DNA of 64,000 bases, taken from Sphingobacterium detergens. Its GTDB lineage: Bacteria > Bacteroidota > Bacteroidia > Sphingobacteriales > Sphingobacteriaceae. Shown one piece after another: positions 10,369 to 19,793 of this stretch. The DNA lies in the NCBI RefSeq assembly GCF_003610355.1, contig NZ_RAPY01000001.1:1426001-1490000 (forward strand). The letters are read 5' to 3'. Every line of letters starts with the position of its first letter. Position 1 is the first letter of the stretch. Below the pieces are notes generated by a model that worked only from the letters and a program-made list of their open reading frames with translations, was not told the DNA's origin and ran no database searches. The position numbers and the translations under genes were made by a program.

Positions 10369-10948
10369 CACGGGCAGAACAGAAGAACAACATCCTAAAG
10401 GCATTGGATGCTGGCGCCAACTGGATCCAAATAAGGTGGAAACAAGCTGACGAGCAAGATTTCATTCGGCTTGCACAGCAGATAAAACAGATCTGTGAAC
10501 AATTCGGAGCCAAATGCATCATCAATGACCATGTGAAGCTTGCCAAGGAACTGGATGTCGATGGTGTACATCTCGGACTAACGGATTGTGGCATCGCCGA
10601 TGCACGTCGGCTATTGGGGCCATCCAAAATTATTGGCGGGACAGCAAATAGCCTGGAAGATGTGCAAGGTCGAATAGCAGAACAATGTGATTACATCGGA
10701 CTCGGCCCCTATAGACATACCGATACAAAACAAAAGCTCAGCCCATTATTAGGCCTAGCGGGATATGAAAATATCATCAACCAAATCAGTCAGCAGGGAC
10801 TCCCGCCTGTTCCGATTTTCGCCATCGGCGGGATCAGCAGTCTTGAAGACATTCAAAATCTGTTGCAGACAGGAGTTTATGGTATAGCTGTATCTGGACT
10901 AGTGACCCAGACACCAAACATTATTTCATCCATTAAAAATCTTTTACC

Positions 10949-11719
10949 ATGAGCACATTACAAATAGCCGATCGCAGCTTTGCGTCCAGATTATTTATGG
11001 GGACAGGCAAATTTGGCAATCTGAACGAAATGAGTGCGGCCATTCAGGCTTCTGGTTCGCAACTGGTTACCGTTGCACTCAAGCGGATTGATCAGCTTGC
11101 GGCACATGACGAATTAATCGCCGCAATTGATCTAACGACAATAGATTTGCTTCCCAATACTTCGGGAGCAAGAACAGCAGAAGAAGCCGTTTTGGCAGCC
11201 CAACTTGCCCGAGAGGCTCTTGAAACAAACTGGGTCAAATTGGAAATCCATCCTGATCCGCGCTACCTCTTACCTGACCCGATTGAAACATTACGGGCAA
11301 CAGAAGCACTGGCAAAATTGGGTTTTGTTGTCATGCCCTATATCCATGCAGATCCTGTGCTCTGCAAACGACTGGAAAATGCCGGGACAGCTGTTGTTAT
11401 GCCTTTGGGGGCGCCCATTGGTAGCAACAAAGGACTCCGTACATTGGACTTCCTGGAGATCATTATCGAAGAAAGCAATGTACCGGTAGTTGTTGACGCT
11501 GGAATTGGCGCCCCTTCCGACGCCGCTAAGGCCATGGAAATCGGTGCTGATGCCGTATTGGTCAATACTGCAATTGCCGTTTCCAATAATCCGCTGTACA
11601 TGGCAGAAGCCTTTAAAGAGGCCGTCATTGCAGGACGTAAAGCTTATGAAGCTGGTTTGGGCCCTATCAGTTCCCGAGCGGTCAGCTCAAGTCCGTTAAC
11701 CTCATTTTTATTCGATTAA
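10949..11719 (+). CDS. thiG: Thiazole synthase ThiG
   Basis: This TIM-barrel protein of 256 residues condenses deoxyxylulose phosphate, dehydroglycine and ThiS thiocarboxylate into the thiamin thiazole. K97 in NWVKLEI is the Schiff-base lysine. Other conserved segments are [49 protein letters not shown] and [11 protein letters not shown]. It starts 4 nt inside the end of thiE, and thiH follows after 9 bp. It uses deoxyxylulose phosphate, which is also an intermediate of the MEP isoprenoid route, so the host should have a DXP synthase. Confidence 0.96.
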   Translation: MSTLQIADRSFASRLFMGTGKFGNLNEMSAAIQASGSQLVTVALKRIDQLAAHDELIAAIDLTTIDLLPNTSGARTAEEAVLAAQLAREALETNWVKLEIHPDPRYLLPDPIETLRATEALAKLGFVVMPYIHADPVLCKRLENAGTAVVMPLGAPIGSNKGLRTLDFLEIIIEESNVPVVVDAGIGAPSDAAKAMEIGADAVLVNTAIAVSNNPLYMAEAFKEAVIAGRKAYEAGLGPISSRAVSSSPLTSFLFD

Positions 11720-11728
11720 TATAGCGCC

Positions 11729-12853
11729 ATGAATGATTTTAAAGAGATACTTGACCAATACAGCTGGGAAGAAGTCCAAACAAAGATCTATGGCGCTTCG
11801 GATCAAGATGTGCATCATGCATTAAACCGGGCGAATTTGACACGCAACGATTTCATGGCACTTATTTCTCCCGCTGCAACACCTTATCTGGAGCAGATGG
11901 CACTTAAAGCACAACAGATCACGCAGCGACGATTTGGCAAGACCATCCAGCTTTATGCGCCACTGTATCTCAGCAATGAATGTCAGAATATCTGTACCTA
12001 CTGTGGGTTTAGCATGGACAATAAGATTAGACGAAAAACACTGAACAACACCGAATTATTACTGGAAGCGATGGCACTCAAATCCATGGGTGTCAACCAT
12101 GTATTGCTGGTCAGTGGGGAAGCAAACAAAACGGTGGAAATCAATTATTTCTTAAATGCAATTGAGCTGCTGAAACCTCATTTCTCTCAAATATCGATCG
12201 AAGTCCAACCCTTGGAACAGGAAGAGTATCAATTATTACAGGCTGCAGGGGTATATGCTATTTTAGTCTATCAAGAAACTTATCATCGGGAAGTATATAA
12301 GAAATACCACCCGAAAGGGAAGAAATCCAATTTTGATTATCGTCTGGATACCCCCGACCGCATTGGGCGGGCCGGCATTCATAAAATTGGATTGGGGGTA
12401 TTACTCGGATTGGAGGATTGGCGTGTAGATAGCTTCTTTACGGCTACCCACATCAGTTATTTGCAAAAACAGTATTGGCAGACCCGGTATTCAATTTCCT
12501 TTCCAAGGCTGCGACCAGCCGAAGGCTCTGTAGCACCCAATTTCCACCTCTCGGACAAGCACCTGCTCCAATTGATCTGTGCTTACCGCTTATGGAACGA
12601 AAATCTGGAAATCTCAATTTCCACCCGGGAAAATGAAAGCTTCAGGGATCATATCATTCCTATCGGGGTGACAACAATGAGTGCAGCCTCCAAAACAAAC
12701 CCCGGTGGCTATGTGGTAGATCCACAAGCCCTGGAGCAATTTGAGGTCAGTGACGAACGGGATATGGAAACCATAAAAAATCAAATCCGGAAAATGGGAT
12801 ATGACCCGGTGATGAAAGATTGGGAAAGCAATTACTCAGGGTTAGTACGTTAG
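11729..12853 (+). CDS. thiH: 2-iminoacetate (dehydroglycine) synthase ThiH
   Basis: This radical-SAM tyrosine lyase of 374 residues supplies dehydroglycine to ThiG. The Cx3Cx2C cluster motif is at C85, C89 and C92 (CQNICTYC). Conserved downstream blocks include LVSGEANKTVEINYF, SIEVQPLEQEEY, GLGVLLGLEDWR and the C-terminal STRENESFRDH. Using ThiH rather than the flavoenzyme ThiO means the thiazole branch depends on an oxygen-sensitive radical enzyme. The next gene begins 4 bp after its stop. Confidence 0.96.
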   Translation: MNDFKEILDQYSWEEVQTKIYGASDQDVHHALNRANLTRNDFMALISPAATPYLEQMALKAQQITQRRFGKTIQLYAPLYLSNECQNICTYCGFSMDNKIRRKTLNNTELLLEAMALKSMGVNHVLLVSGEANKTVEINYFLNAIELLKPHFSQISIEVQPLEQEEYQLLQAAGVYAILVYQETYHREVYKKYHPKGKKSNFDYRLDTPDRIGRAGIHKIGLGVLLGLEDWRVDSFFTATHISYLQKQYWQTRYSISFPRLRPAEGSVAPNFHLSDKHLLQLICAYRLWNENLEISISTRENESFRDHIIPIGVTTMSAASKTNPGGYVVDPQALEQFEVSDERDMETIKNQIRKMGYDPVMKDWESNYSGLVR

Positions 12854-12857
12854 ATAG

Positions 12858-13568
12858 ATGAAAGAGGATCTTATTTTCGAACGGTATAGCCGACAGATTT
12901 TTATCGAGGAAATCGGTGTTGTGGGGCAACGAAAAATCATGAATTCCAAGGTACTTATTGTGGGTGCTGGTGGATTGGGAAGCCCTGTATTACAATATCT
13001 AGCCGCAGCTGGCATCGGTCGTATTGCTTTAGTTGACTTCGACCAGGTAGAACTACATAATTTAAATAGACAAGTGATCCATAGTGAAAATCAGCTACAT
13101 GTCAGCAAAACAAAAAGTGCAGCCGATTACATCAACCAACATAATAGTACCATTGACTTTCAACCGATACAGCTGAAGCTCGAGGCTGACAATGCAACAG
13201 AAGTCTTAGCCCCCTATGACATCATTGTAGATTGCTGTGACAACTTCAAGACGCGTTATCTGCTCAATGAAACCTGCGTCAGGCTGAACAAGCCTTTAGT
13301 CTATGGAAGTATATATGGATTCGAGGGGCAATTGGCCGTATTTAATTATCAAGGAAGCAAGCACCTCTTGGACCTGTTCCCAACAGCACCCTCTCCTGAA
13401 CAAGTACCCAATTGTGATAAAAATGGTGTACTGGGTCCATTACCGGGGATAATAGGGAGTATGATGGCTATGCAGGTACTCAAAATGGCTGCCGGACTGC
13501 CCGTAGACTGTAATCAATTGACTCTTGTCGACACCTATCACTGGCGCTTTACGAAGCTTTCTTTTTAA
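12858..13568 (+). CDS. thiF: ThiF/MoeB-family adenylyltransferase
   Basis: This E1-like enzyme of 236 residues should adenylate the C-terminal glycine of ThiS. The nucleotide-binding loop GAGGLGSP lies at ~36-43. HNLNRQ, the DCCDNFKTRYLLNE segment and VPNCDKNGVLGPLPGIIG follow. The paired CxxC zinc motifs of E. coli ThiF/MoeB are not seen, so this copy may lack the zinc site. Its position at the end of the thi operon supports ThiF over MoeB. No thiD is in this operon, so hydroxymethylpyrimidine kinase must be encoded elsewhere. Confidence 0.88.
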   Translation: MKEDLIFERYSRQIFIEEIGVVGQRKIMNSKVLIVGAGGLGSPVLQYLAAAGIGRIALVDFDQVELHNLNRQVIHSENQLHVSKTKSAADYINQHNSTIDFQPIQLKLEADNATEVLAPYDIIVDCCDNFKTRYLLNETCVRLNKPLVYGSIYGFEGQLAVFNYQGSKHLLDLFPTAPSPEQVPNCDKNGVLGPLPGIIGSMMAMQVLKMAAGLPVDCNQLTLVDTYHWRFTKLSF

Positions 13569-13582
13569 GATATAACTTAACG

Positions 13583-13612
13583 AGCTCTCCTATCTGCGGA
13601 GAGCTTCTTCTT
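13583..13612 (+). terminator. Terminator of the thi operon
   Basis: agctctcc (13583-13590) and ggagagct (13598-13605) form an 8-bp stem around a 7-nt loop, followed by a T-rich stretch (tcttctt). It begins 15 bp after the thiF stop. The T-tract is interrupted, so strength is uncertain. Confidence 0.6.
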
Positions 13613-13701
13613 AAAATTCATTTAAAACAAGCATTGGCAAACAATATTTTCTAATTTTAGTTTATATATTAGCAAGCTAAATGTCAACTATACAATCTGG
13701 A

Positions 13702-14943
13702 ATGAAAAAAGTAATCTATCCATTACTATCACTCGCATTATTACCTTTATTTTCAATTGCCCAAGAGACAAAAATCACCGCTGATGATCTCTTTGCCAAA
13801 GCACGTAAGGTCGCTTTTGATTCAAAAGACTATCCACAAGCCATCCAATTATCGAAACAGGCGCTTGTACAGGCACCAGAGTATACCGACATCAGCATCT
13901 TTCTGGGGCGTCTTTATACCTGGTCAGACAAGATTGATTCAGCCCGGACGCTCTTTCATGAGCTAGATAAGAAAAACACAAAAGATGAAGACTTCTTTTT
14001 AGCTTATGCAGCGCTGGAGTACTGGAATGACCAGGCTGAGAAAGCTAGCCTGCTGACCGACAAAGGGCTGGGTTTTCACCCGCAATCACAGGACCTCCTG
14101 TTGTTGAAAGCCAAGATCAACTATAGCGCCAATCACTACGAGGTCGCCGAAAATGCAGTGCATCAACTCCTAAAAATAGATCCCAAAAATGCGGAAGCAC
14201 GGTCTTTGGCCAAAAACATTGAAGAATATACTGCTAAAAACGCCATTGGTTTAACCTATAATTTCGTCTATTTTGACAAACAGTTTGACAATAACTGGCA
14301 TATCGTTGGCTTAAGCTATAAACGTGCTACTCCGATTGGATCTGTGATCTTTAGAACAAATTATGCAAATAAGTTTGCGGAGAACGGTGTACAGTTTGAA
14401 ATGGAAGCTTATCCACGTCTATCCAAAATATTTTACCTCTATGTTGGAGCAGCTTACTCCAATAATGTAGGCATATTTGCCAAATACCGTACAGGTGTCT
14501 CCTTATACGCCAACTTACCCCATAGTTTTGAAGGGGAAATCGGATACCGACAACTTTATTTCAGTGACAATATTTGGATGTATACAGCTTCCGTCGGAAA
14601 GTATTACCAAAACTTCTGGTTTAATCTCAGAACATACCTCACACCCGGCGAGAAGAATATTTCCCAATCTTATACTGGCACAGTGCGTTACTATACGAAA
14701 GGTGCAAACGATTACTTCGGATTTAGTGCCGGAACAGGTTTGAGTCCCGAGGAAAACCGGAATAATCTATTGGATAACGCTCCATACAAGTTAAAGACCT
14801 TTAAAGTAGGTGCTGAGTACAATTTTTCGGTTAAACAAAGCAACCTATTCTCGATCTCGGGCACCTATTATAACCAAGAATTCCGACCAAAAGAAAAAGG
14901 AAATCAATTGGATATCATCCTAGGTTATATCCGCAAATTTTAG
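13702..14943 (+). CDS. YaiO-family outer-membrane beta-barrel protein with TPR repeats
   Basis: This exported protein has about 413 residues from the preferred start (MKKVIYPLL, 13702); an in-frame ATG at 13681 adds seven residues before the signal peptide. The signal peptide ends near SIAQ. Residues ~30-185 contain TPR-like helical repeats (for example AIQLSKQALVQAPEYTDI and VHQLLKIDPKNAEA). The rest is an outer-membrane barrel of alternating aromatic strands ending in YIRKF, with a C-terminal aromatic as expected. TPR-plus-barrel architecture recalls PgaA/BcsC-type polysaccharide exporters, though this barrel is nearer to YaiO. It converges with the glycosyltransferase gene and ends 4 nt inside that gene's end, so export or anchoring of that enzyme's product is a reasonable inference. 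Confidence 0.85.
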   Translation: MKKVIYPLLSLALLPLFSIAQETKITADDLFAKARKVAFDSKDYPQAIQLSKQALVQAPEYTDISIFLGRLYTWSDKIDSARTLFHELDKKNTKDEDFFLAYAALEYWNDQAEKASLLTDKGLGFHPQSQDLLLLKAKINYSANHYEVAENAVHQLLKIDPKNAEARSLAKNIEEYTAKNAIGLTYNFVYFDKQFDNNWHIVGLSYKRATPIGSVIFRTNYANKFAENGVQFEMEAYPRLSKIFYLYVGAAYSNNVGIFAKYRTGVSLYANLPHSFEGEIGYRQLYFSDNIWMYTASVGKYYQNFWFNLRTYLTPGEKNISQSYTGTVRYYTKGANDYFGFSAGTGLSPEENRNNLLDNAPYKLKTFKVGAEYNFSVKQSNLFSISGTYYNQEFRPKEKGNQLDIILGYIRKF

Positions 14944-17900
14944 TCTTTCTTCAAGGGACCAAAATAATTGTTGTAAACACTGTCTGGCAACAATCTTTTT
15001 TGAGTATAAAACAATTTGTTCTTGCGCTTAAACAATTCAAAGCGCTTGGACAATTCTTCTTTTGCATTATCCGGGGCCACATCTTCATTGAGTGTGCCAT
15101 CCAGTTGATATAATTGGCCCTCAGAAAGGTGATAATTACCGCGCACAAAGTCAATCAATTGATTCTTGCTCTGCATCATGGCGATCCCCTCTCCTTTTGC
15201 TGATGCGCCTTTATCAAGGCCCTGACCAATCCAGGTCACTTGAGTTGGGGTTTTTAGGGCAAAATTTTCTCGATAATAAGCCAGTACCGAAGGAGCAATG
15301 TCAAAATGGCTCACAAAATTGTGAAAGGTCTTTGCTTCTTTTAGCAGGGACGAATAAATCAATAGTGGCACATGATAACGGTCTATTTTACTCTGTAAAG
15401 GTATCTCCGGCATGGCATGGTCTCCCGTGATAATAAAAATGGTATTCGCAAAATCCGGCCTTTTTTTATATTCCTTAAAAAACTGTGCCATCGCATCGTC
15501 CAAATTTAAAACTGAAACAAGCTGCGTGCGGTTTTCCAGGGCCCACTTTTTTTGCGTTGGAGACAGCTCCATAGATGCGATTCGCTGATCAAATAACTGC
15601 TCATAATGGGCTGCATTATTAATTAAAAAAGGATTGTGTGTCGATAGCGTCAGCAGGACATGAAAATAGGGATTCTCCTGCACTTTCTGTACTTCAAGCA
15701 ATTTGCTAAATACGGCCTGATCTTCATACCCCCAACTTTCACCTCCTTTTTCCGGTAACTTCTTATAGGGTGGACCAAAAGCCTCCTGGTCAATGAGTCT
15801 ATCAATTTTGTTATAGTCCATGAATTTTTTCATGAAATCGAAATTAGAATGACCACCATAGAAAAATCCTGTATTAAACCCGTTATGCTTTAGAATGTTG
15901 AACAGATTAAAGTTATCCGGTAAGGTATCCTGCTCAAGGAAACCATGCATGGCGAAAGGCAATGAGCCAGTTAATGTAGGCAATACCGAAAATGTCCTTC
16001 CCGAGGAGCTCATATTATTATCCCAATACAAGGATTGTTTTTTCAACGCACCTATAAATGGCGTAAAGTTGCCGATATAACCATTTTCCGAACTATAGGC
16101 ATGCCCCAAACCTTCAATAACAAGAATGACCAAATTCGGTGCCTTCGTTGTCTTGTTTAAATAGGCTCCCAGGAAATCCTTGGTATCTTCAGTTTTCAGA
16201 AAAGGAAATTTACTATCCAGTTCCTTCGGATCCGCATCATCTTGACCGAGTGCAGCCAACATTCCGGGATGCTCCGCCACATAATTGGATAGATTGGAAT
16301 CAAAAAAATAACGCCACTTACTTCGACTTGCATTGGCCACAAATTCATCTTTTGCTGATGCGCTTCCCAAGATTGAAGCCGAAGAAATAAAGCAAGACAC
16401 AAGGCCTATTGACAAGAAAGCGATCCCCACATAAGCCTTTTTAAAAGTCTGCTTATTGGCTATCCAAAGCGGAACCCAAGCGATCACAATCAGTAATAAA
16501 AGTAAAGCGATATTCGTAAAACTCAGCATGCCACTGGCTTCCAAAATCTGTTTCATCTCCTCGGAACTGTAATAAAATAGATCTGCGCCAAGCAGATTTC
16601 GCGATTCCGCAAAATACAGAAACAGAATAAATTGAATGACAACGATTGCTGATAATGATACGACCAGCAGAAACTTCGACCAAAAGCTACTGAGAAACTG
16701 AAGCAATACATACCCTAGTCCCACACACCCTAGCACCTGAAAGGCAAAGAGCAGATTGTCTCCAAGCAGGTATTTCCCTGCACCTACATCTGCAAGCTGG
16801 ACAAAACGTCGGCCATACCACCACCATTCTACTCCGATGGACAACATGTACAACACAAAGAAAACAGCCATGACCGGACCGATTCCCTGCAATGCTAAAT
16901 TTAATCGCTTACCCAAGTATTTCCAAACGGACTCATTCGACTCCTTTTGTTGAAAACCCTGTCTTGTCATTTCGCCCCAACCATGTTGCTTACGAAAGTA
17001 ATCTACTACCCCCTGCACACCGGCTTTGACAACAATGGGATGAAAATATAAAGGTTCAAGAATGACGGTTGTAAGCAAAGTCGAGAGATCCCGTTTTTTT
17101 GTATAAACCTGGTGGCTGACAAGATCAACCAAGATGGCATAGATTGAATAGAGAATTCCAGAAGCCATGACCAGCGCAAATAAGGCAAAGAAGAAAGGCC
17201 AGTTGATGATTCCTAGAATAAAAAAGATCACAAAGACAATGTAACCTGTAAATTCGACGAGAGGTCCCAAAAACTCAAAGAAAAACCAGTAAGGCATACT
17301 GATCATACCAAAACGACCGTATTTGGGATTAAACATCAGTTTTCGATGTTTCCATAGGGTCTCCATGGTGCCTCTCATCCAACGGTTACGCTGTTTGCGC
17401 AGGACCTCTTTTGACTCCGGCACTTCTGTCCAACACAAGGGATCCGGAATATTAACAACTTCATAGGCTTGCTTTTGCTCTTCCATATAACGCCGCATAC
17501 GTACCACGAGCTCCATATCCTCACCCACCGTATTTCTGTCATAACCACCACAAGCCAGAACGATCTGACGATCAAAAGCACCAAAAGCACCAGAAATCAA
17601 AATCAATCCAGAAGCCCTGGACCAAGCCATTCGCCCCAAAATAAAGGCACGAATATATTCCAGGGCCTGCGTGCGCCCCAGCCAGGACTTTGGAAGATTT
17701 ACGTCCGTCACGGATCCATTGATCACATTGCAATTATTGGCCAAACGTATTACGCCACCACAAGCGATAACGCGCTTCTCTGTTTGTTCCAAAAAAGGTT
17801 TCGCCAATTTTAAGATCGCATCCTGTTCCAGAATACAGTCCACGTCGATACAGACGATATAATCACCAGCAGAAATGTTAACACCAACATTGAGTGCGTC

Positions 17901-18362
17901 CGCTTTACCGCCATTCTCTTTATCGACAACAATGAGTTTTTTAAAGGCTGGATTTTTACTTTTATAGATTCCCCGAACTTCCTTAGTTTCAATATTTCCC
18001 TGAACAAAAAAAGAAGTGGACTCAAGTTCATAAGCTGCAATCAATTTCTGCATCGAATCATCCTTACTGCCATCATTCACAATGATAATTTCCAAATTAT
18101 GGTAATACAGGGACAATAAAGAGCGTACATTCTCAATGATAGTCATTCCCTCATTGTAGGCTGGAGCAATCAGGCTGAAGGTGGGTGCATTGGGATTAGT
18201 AGCAATAATACTATAATCGGTAAATGCATTTTTATGTTTATAACGAAAGACTGCTCCATAAGCATATAGTCCAATCCACGTATAGATAATAAATACGGCG
18301 GCAGAATAAAGTAAAAACAGCCAAACTACAATTTCATATACAATATGGGAAAATTCTAACAT
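14940..18362 (-). CDS. GT2 glycosyltransferase fused to an LtaS-like phosphotransferase/sulfatase domain
   Basis: This inner-membrane protein has 1140 residues. After an N-terminal membrane helix, a processive GT2 domain spans ~59-345 with DxD at D173/D175, GED and QxxRW (Q324-W328). A membrane block follows (~350-470), then further helices (~490-690). Residues ~735-1060 form an alkaline-phosphatase-superfamily domain like lipoteichoic acid synthase: metal/nucleophile residues E750, T790 (SSGRTF), D981-H982 (GDHAMPE), plus STHNPF. The predicted job is to polymerise a glycan through the membrane and add or move a phosphoglycerol- or phosphoethanolamine-type group outside. The reading frame is continuous, so the fusion appears genuine. 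The start overlaps the HEAT gene by 7 nt, suggesting coupled translation. No PilZ domain is seen. Confidence 0.88.
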   Translation of the reverse strand: MLEFSHIVYEIVVWLFLLYSAAVFIIYTWIGLYAYGAVFRYKHKNAFTDYSIIATNPNAPTFSLIAPAYNEGMTIIENVRSLLSLYYHNLEIIIVNDGSKDDSMQKLIAAYELESTSFFVQGNIETKEVRGIYKSKNPAFKKLIVVDKENGGKADALNVGVNISAGDYIVCIDVDCILEQDAILKLAKPFLEQTEKRVIACGGVIRLANNCNVINGSVTDVNLPKSWLGRTQALEYIRAFILGRMAWSRASGLILISGAFGAFDRQIVLACGGYDRNTVGEDMELVVRMRRYMEEQKQAYEVVNIPDPLCWTEVPESKEVLRKQRNRWMRGTMETLWKHRKLMFNPKYGRFGMISMPYWFFFEFLGPLVEFTGYIVFVIFFILGIINWPFFFALFALVMASGILYSIYAILVDLVSHQVYTKKRDLSTLLTTVILEPLYFHPIVVKAGVQGVVDYFRKQHGWGEMTRQGFQQKESNESVWKYLGKRLNLALQGIGPVMAVFFVLYMLSIGVEWWWYGRRFVQLADVGAGKYLLGDNLLFAFQVLGCVGLGYVLLQFLSSFWSKFLLVVSLSAIVVIQFILFLYFAESRNLLGADLFYYSSEEMKQILEASGMLSFTNIALLLLLIVIAWVPLWIANKQTFKKAYVGIAFLSIGLVSCFISSASILGSASAKDEFVANASRSKWRYFFDSNLSNYVAEHPGMLAALGQDDADPKELDSKFPFLKTEDTKDFLGAYLNKTTKAPNLVILVIEGLGHAYSSENGYIGNFTPFIGALKKQSLYWDNNMSSSGRTFSVLPTLTGSLPFAMHGFLEQDTLPDNFNLFNILKHNGFNTGFFYGGHSNFDFMKKFMDYNKIDRLIDQEAFGPPYKKLPEKGGESWGYEDQAVFSKLLEVQKVQENPYFHVLLTLSTHNPFLINNAAHYEQLFDQRIASMELSPTQKKWALENRTQLVSVLNLDDAMAQFFKEYKKRPDFANTIFIITGDHAMPEIPLQSKIDRYHVPLLIYSSLLKEAKTFHNFVSHFDIAPSVLAYYRENFALKTPTQVTWIGQGLDKGASAKGEGIAMMQSKNQLIDFVRGNYHLSEGQLYQLDGTLNEDVAPDNAKEELSKRFELFKRKNKLFYTQKRLLPDSVYNNYFGPLKKD

Positions 18363-19423
18363 TTTTTCTCTTGCAAAGCGTGTTTAATAATCTGTATGAG
18401 TTGGTCGTAAGTATCTGTTCTTTGCGAAATTTCGCGTAAATATTGATCTTCCCCTAGAACGACAAGCACTTCAGCCGCAGAGATTTTAACGGATACCGCA
18501 GCATGATTCCACAATTGTTCCTTCAAAAAGTCTTCACTTTCCCTGCTCCGGGCTACTCTCATCGATTTAAGAATTTCAAGCTGCACTTCAATGGGCTGTT
18601 GATCGAAGCAGGTCATAAACTGGCTGATCGTCGTATGGTTTTCTATGGCTTGCATCGTCCGTATAGCCTGCACACGAACAGATATGGCTGAATGATCAAG
18701 TAAGTCATAGACCGCTGTATACATTGCCATCAATCTAAATTTTCGGATCAGGCGCAAAGTAAAAATAACGACAGCATCATTTGTACTCTTTAACCAACTG
18801 TAAACCTGTACATCAGAAAGTTCAGGTATATGATGAATAGAGTACAGGAGTCGCAATTGCTGCCAGTCTGATAACGGTTTATCAAGATGCTCCAAAAATC
18901 CCAGACCTTCATAGCCCTGAAAACTTACCATGGCGTACTGTGCTTCCTGATAAACCGCCGTACGGTCATCATTCAACTTAGCCTTTATCTCCGGAATTGC
19001 CGCTTCAACATTCATTGCAGCCAATTCCTGTATACCACCGGCCACGAGATAGGCTTTTCTTTGCCTTAGCTTTCGCCAGGCCTCGTCTTCCAATTTGAAT
19101 TCATAAAACAGGCTATGGATGGCTTTTTTTGCCCCACCGGAAAATTTCCGGTCCGAAGCAACCAATACATCCAAAAAAAGTGCACGAAATGAGGGTTCCT
19201 TGAGATATTTGCCAAATTCCTGATCCCGTTCAGTATTCTTATCCGTTCCCACAATCGTCTCCATAATTTTATACTCAATAATCTGTCTCCAGGAATGTCG
19301 ATTATGTAAGATCCTATAACTGTAAAAACTGTAGCCCAGCACGGCAATAATCAGCAATAGCACTAGAACTAGAACGGCGATTATTGCTAGGATAAGCTCA
19401 TGTAGGACGATATGCTGGGACAT
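18356..19423 (-). CDS. Membrane-anchored HEAT-repeat protein
   Basis: This protein of 355 residues has one hydrophobic segment at ~10-33 and a long cytoplasmic helical region. HEAT-like helical pairs are recognisable from ~120 on (LAAMNVEAAIPEIKAKLND, SVRVQAIRTMQAIENHT, SVKISAAEVLVVLGEDQ). HEAT proteins act as scaffolds, not enzymes. It lies between a single-domain receiver and the GT2-LtaS gene, with 9 bp to the former and a 7-nt overlap with the latter. That placement suggests it relays the signal or holds the synthase complex together; this is inference from context. Confidence 0.82.
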   Translation of the reverse strand: MSQHIVLHELILAIIAVLVLVLLLIIAVLGYSFYSYRILHNRHSWRQIIEYKIMETIVGTDKNTERDQEFGKYLKEPSFRALFLDVLVASDRKFSGGAKKAIHSLFYEFKLEDEAWRKLRQRKAYLVAGGIQELAAMNVEAAIPEIKAKLNDDRTAVYQEAQYAMVSFQGYEGLGFLEHLDKPLSDWQQLRLLYSIHHIPELSDVQVYSWLKSTNDAVVIFTLRLIRKFRLMAMYTAVYDLLDHSAISVRVQAIRTMQAIENHTTISQFMTCFDQQPIEVQLEILKSMRVARSRESEDFLKEQLWNHAAVSVKISAAEVLVVLGEDQYLREISQRTDTYDQLIQIIKHALQEKKC

Positions 19424-19432
19424 GATCTAAGT

Positions 19433-19789
19433 CTATTTGTTTGTTAAGCGTTTTATTCTCAGGATAAGCTCGTTTGGACTGAATGGTTTAACCATAAAAT
19501 CCGATGCCCCAAGGTCAAAGGCCTCTACAACCACTTCCTCTTGCCCCATGCTTGACAGCACAATGACCGGTATCTTCTTTCCAATACGTTTTATCGCGGA
19601 AAGAATTTCAATCCCCGACGCAAATGGCATCATAATATCGGTGACAACCAGATCAAAATCCGATTCTCCAATCTTTTCGATCGCTTCCTGACCATTTCTG
19701 GTCAAAACAACTTCGTGTCCTTCTTTTACTAATTTGTGTTCTACGGTGCGCAAAATTAACTCGTCGTCTTCGGCAATTAAAATCAACAT
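19433..19789 (-). CDS. Single-domain response regulator
   Basis: This is a stand-alone receiver domain of 118 residues. The phosphoacceptor aspartate is in VVTDIMMPF, the acidic pair is in IAEDDE, and the conserved lysine is in MVKPFSPNE. It has no output domain, so it must act by protein contact, as a phosphorelay intermediate or on a partner. It is 4 bp after the hybrid kinase gene and 9 bp before the HEAT-protein gene, which makes those its likely partners. Confidence 0.95.
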   Translation of the reverse strand: MLILIAEDDELILRTVEHKLVKEGHEVVLTRNGQEAIEKIGESDFDLVVTDIMMPFASGIEILSAIKRIGKKIPVIVLSSMGQEEVVVEAFDLGASDFMVKPFSPNELILRIKRLTNK

Positions 19790-19793
19790 ACTC

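Noticed and set aside
14940-18362. GT2-LtaS fusion as a sequencing or assembly artefact
   Set aside because: The frame stays open over 1140 codons, both halves keep their catalytic residues, and membrane helices link them; I found no sign of a compensated frameshift.
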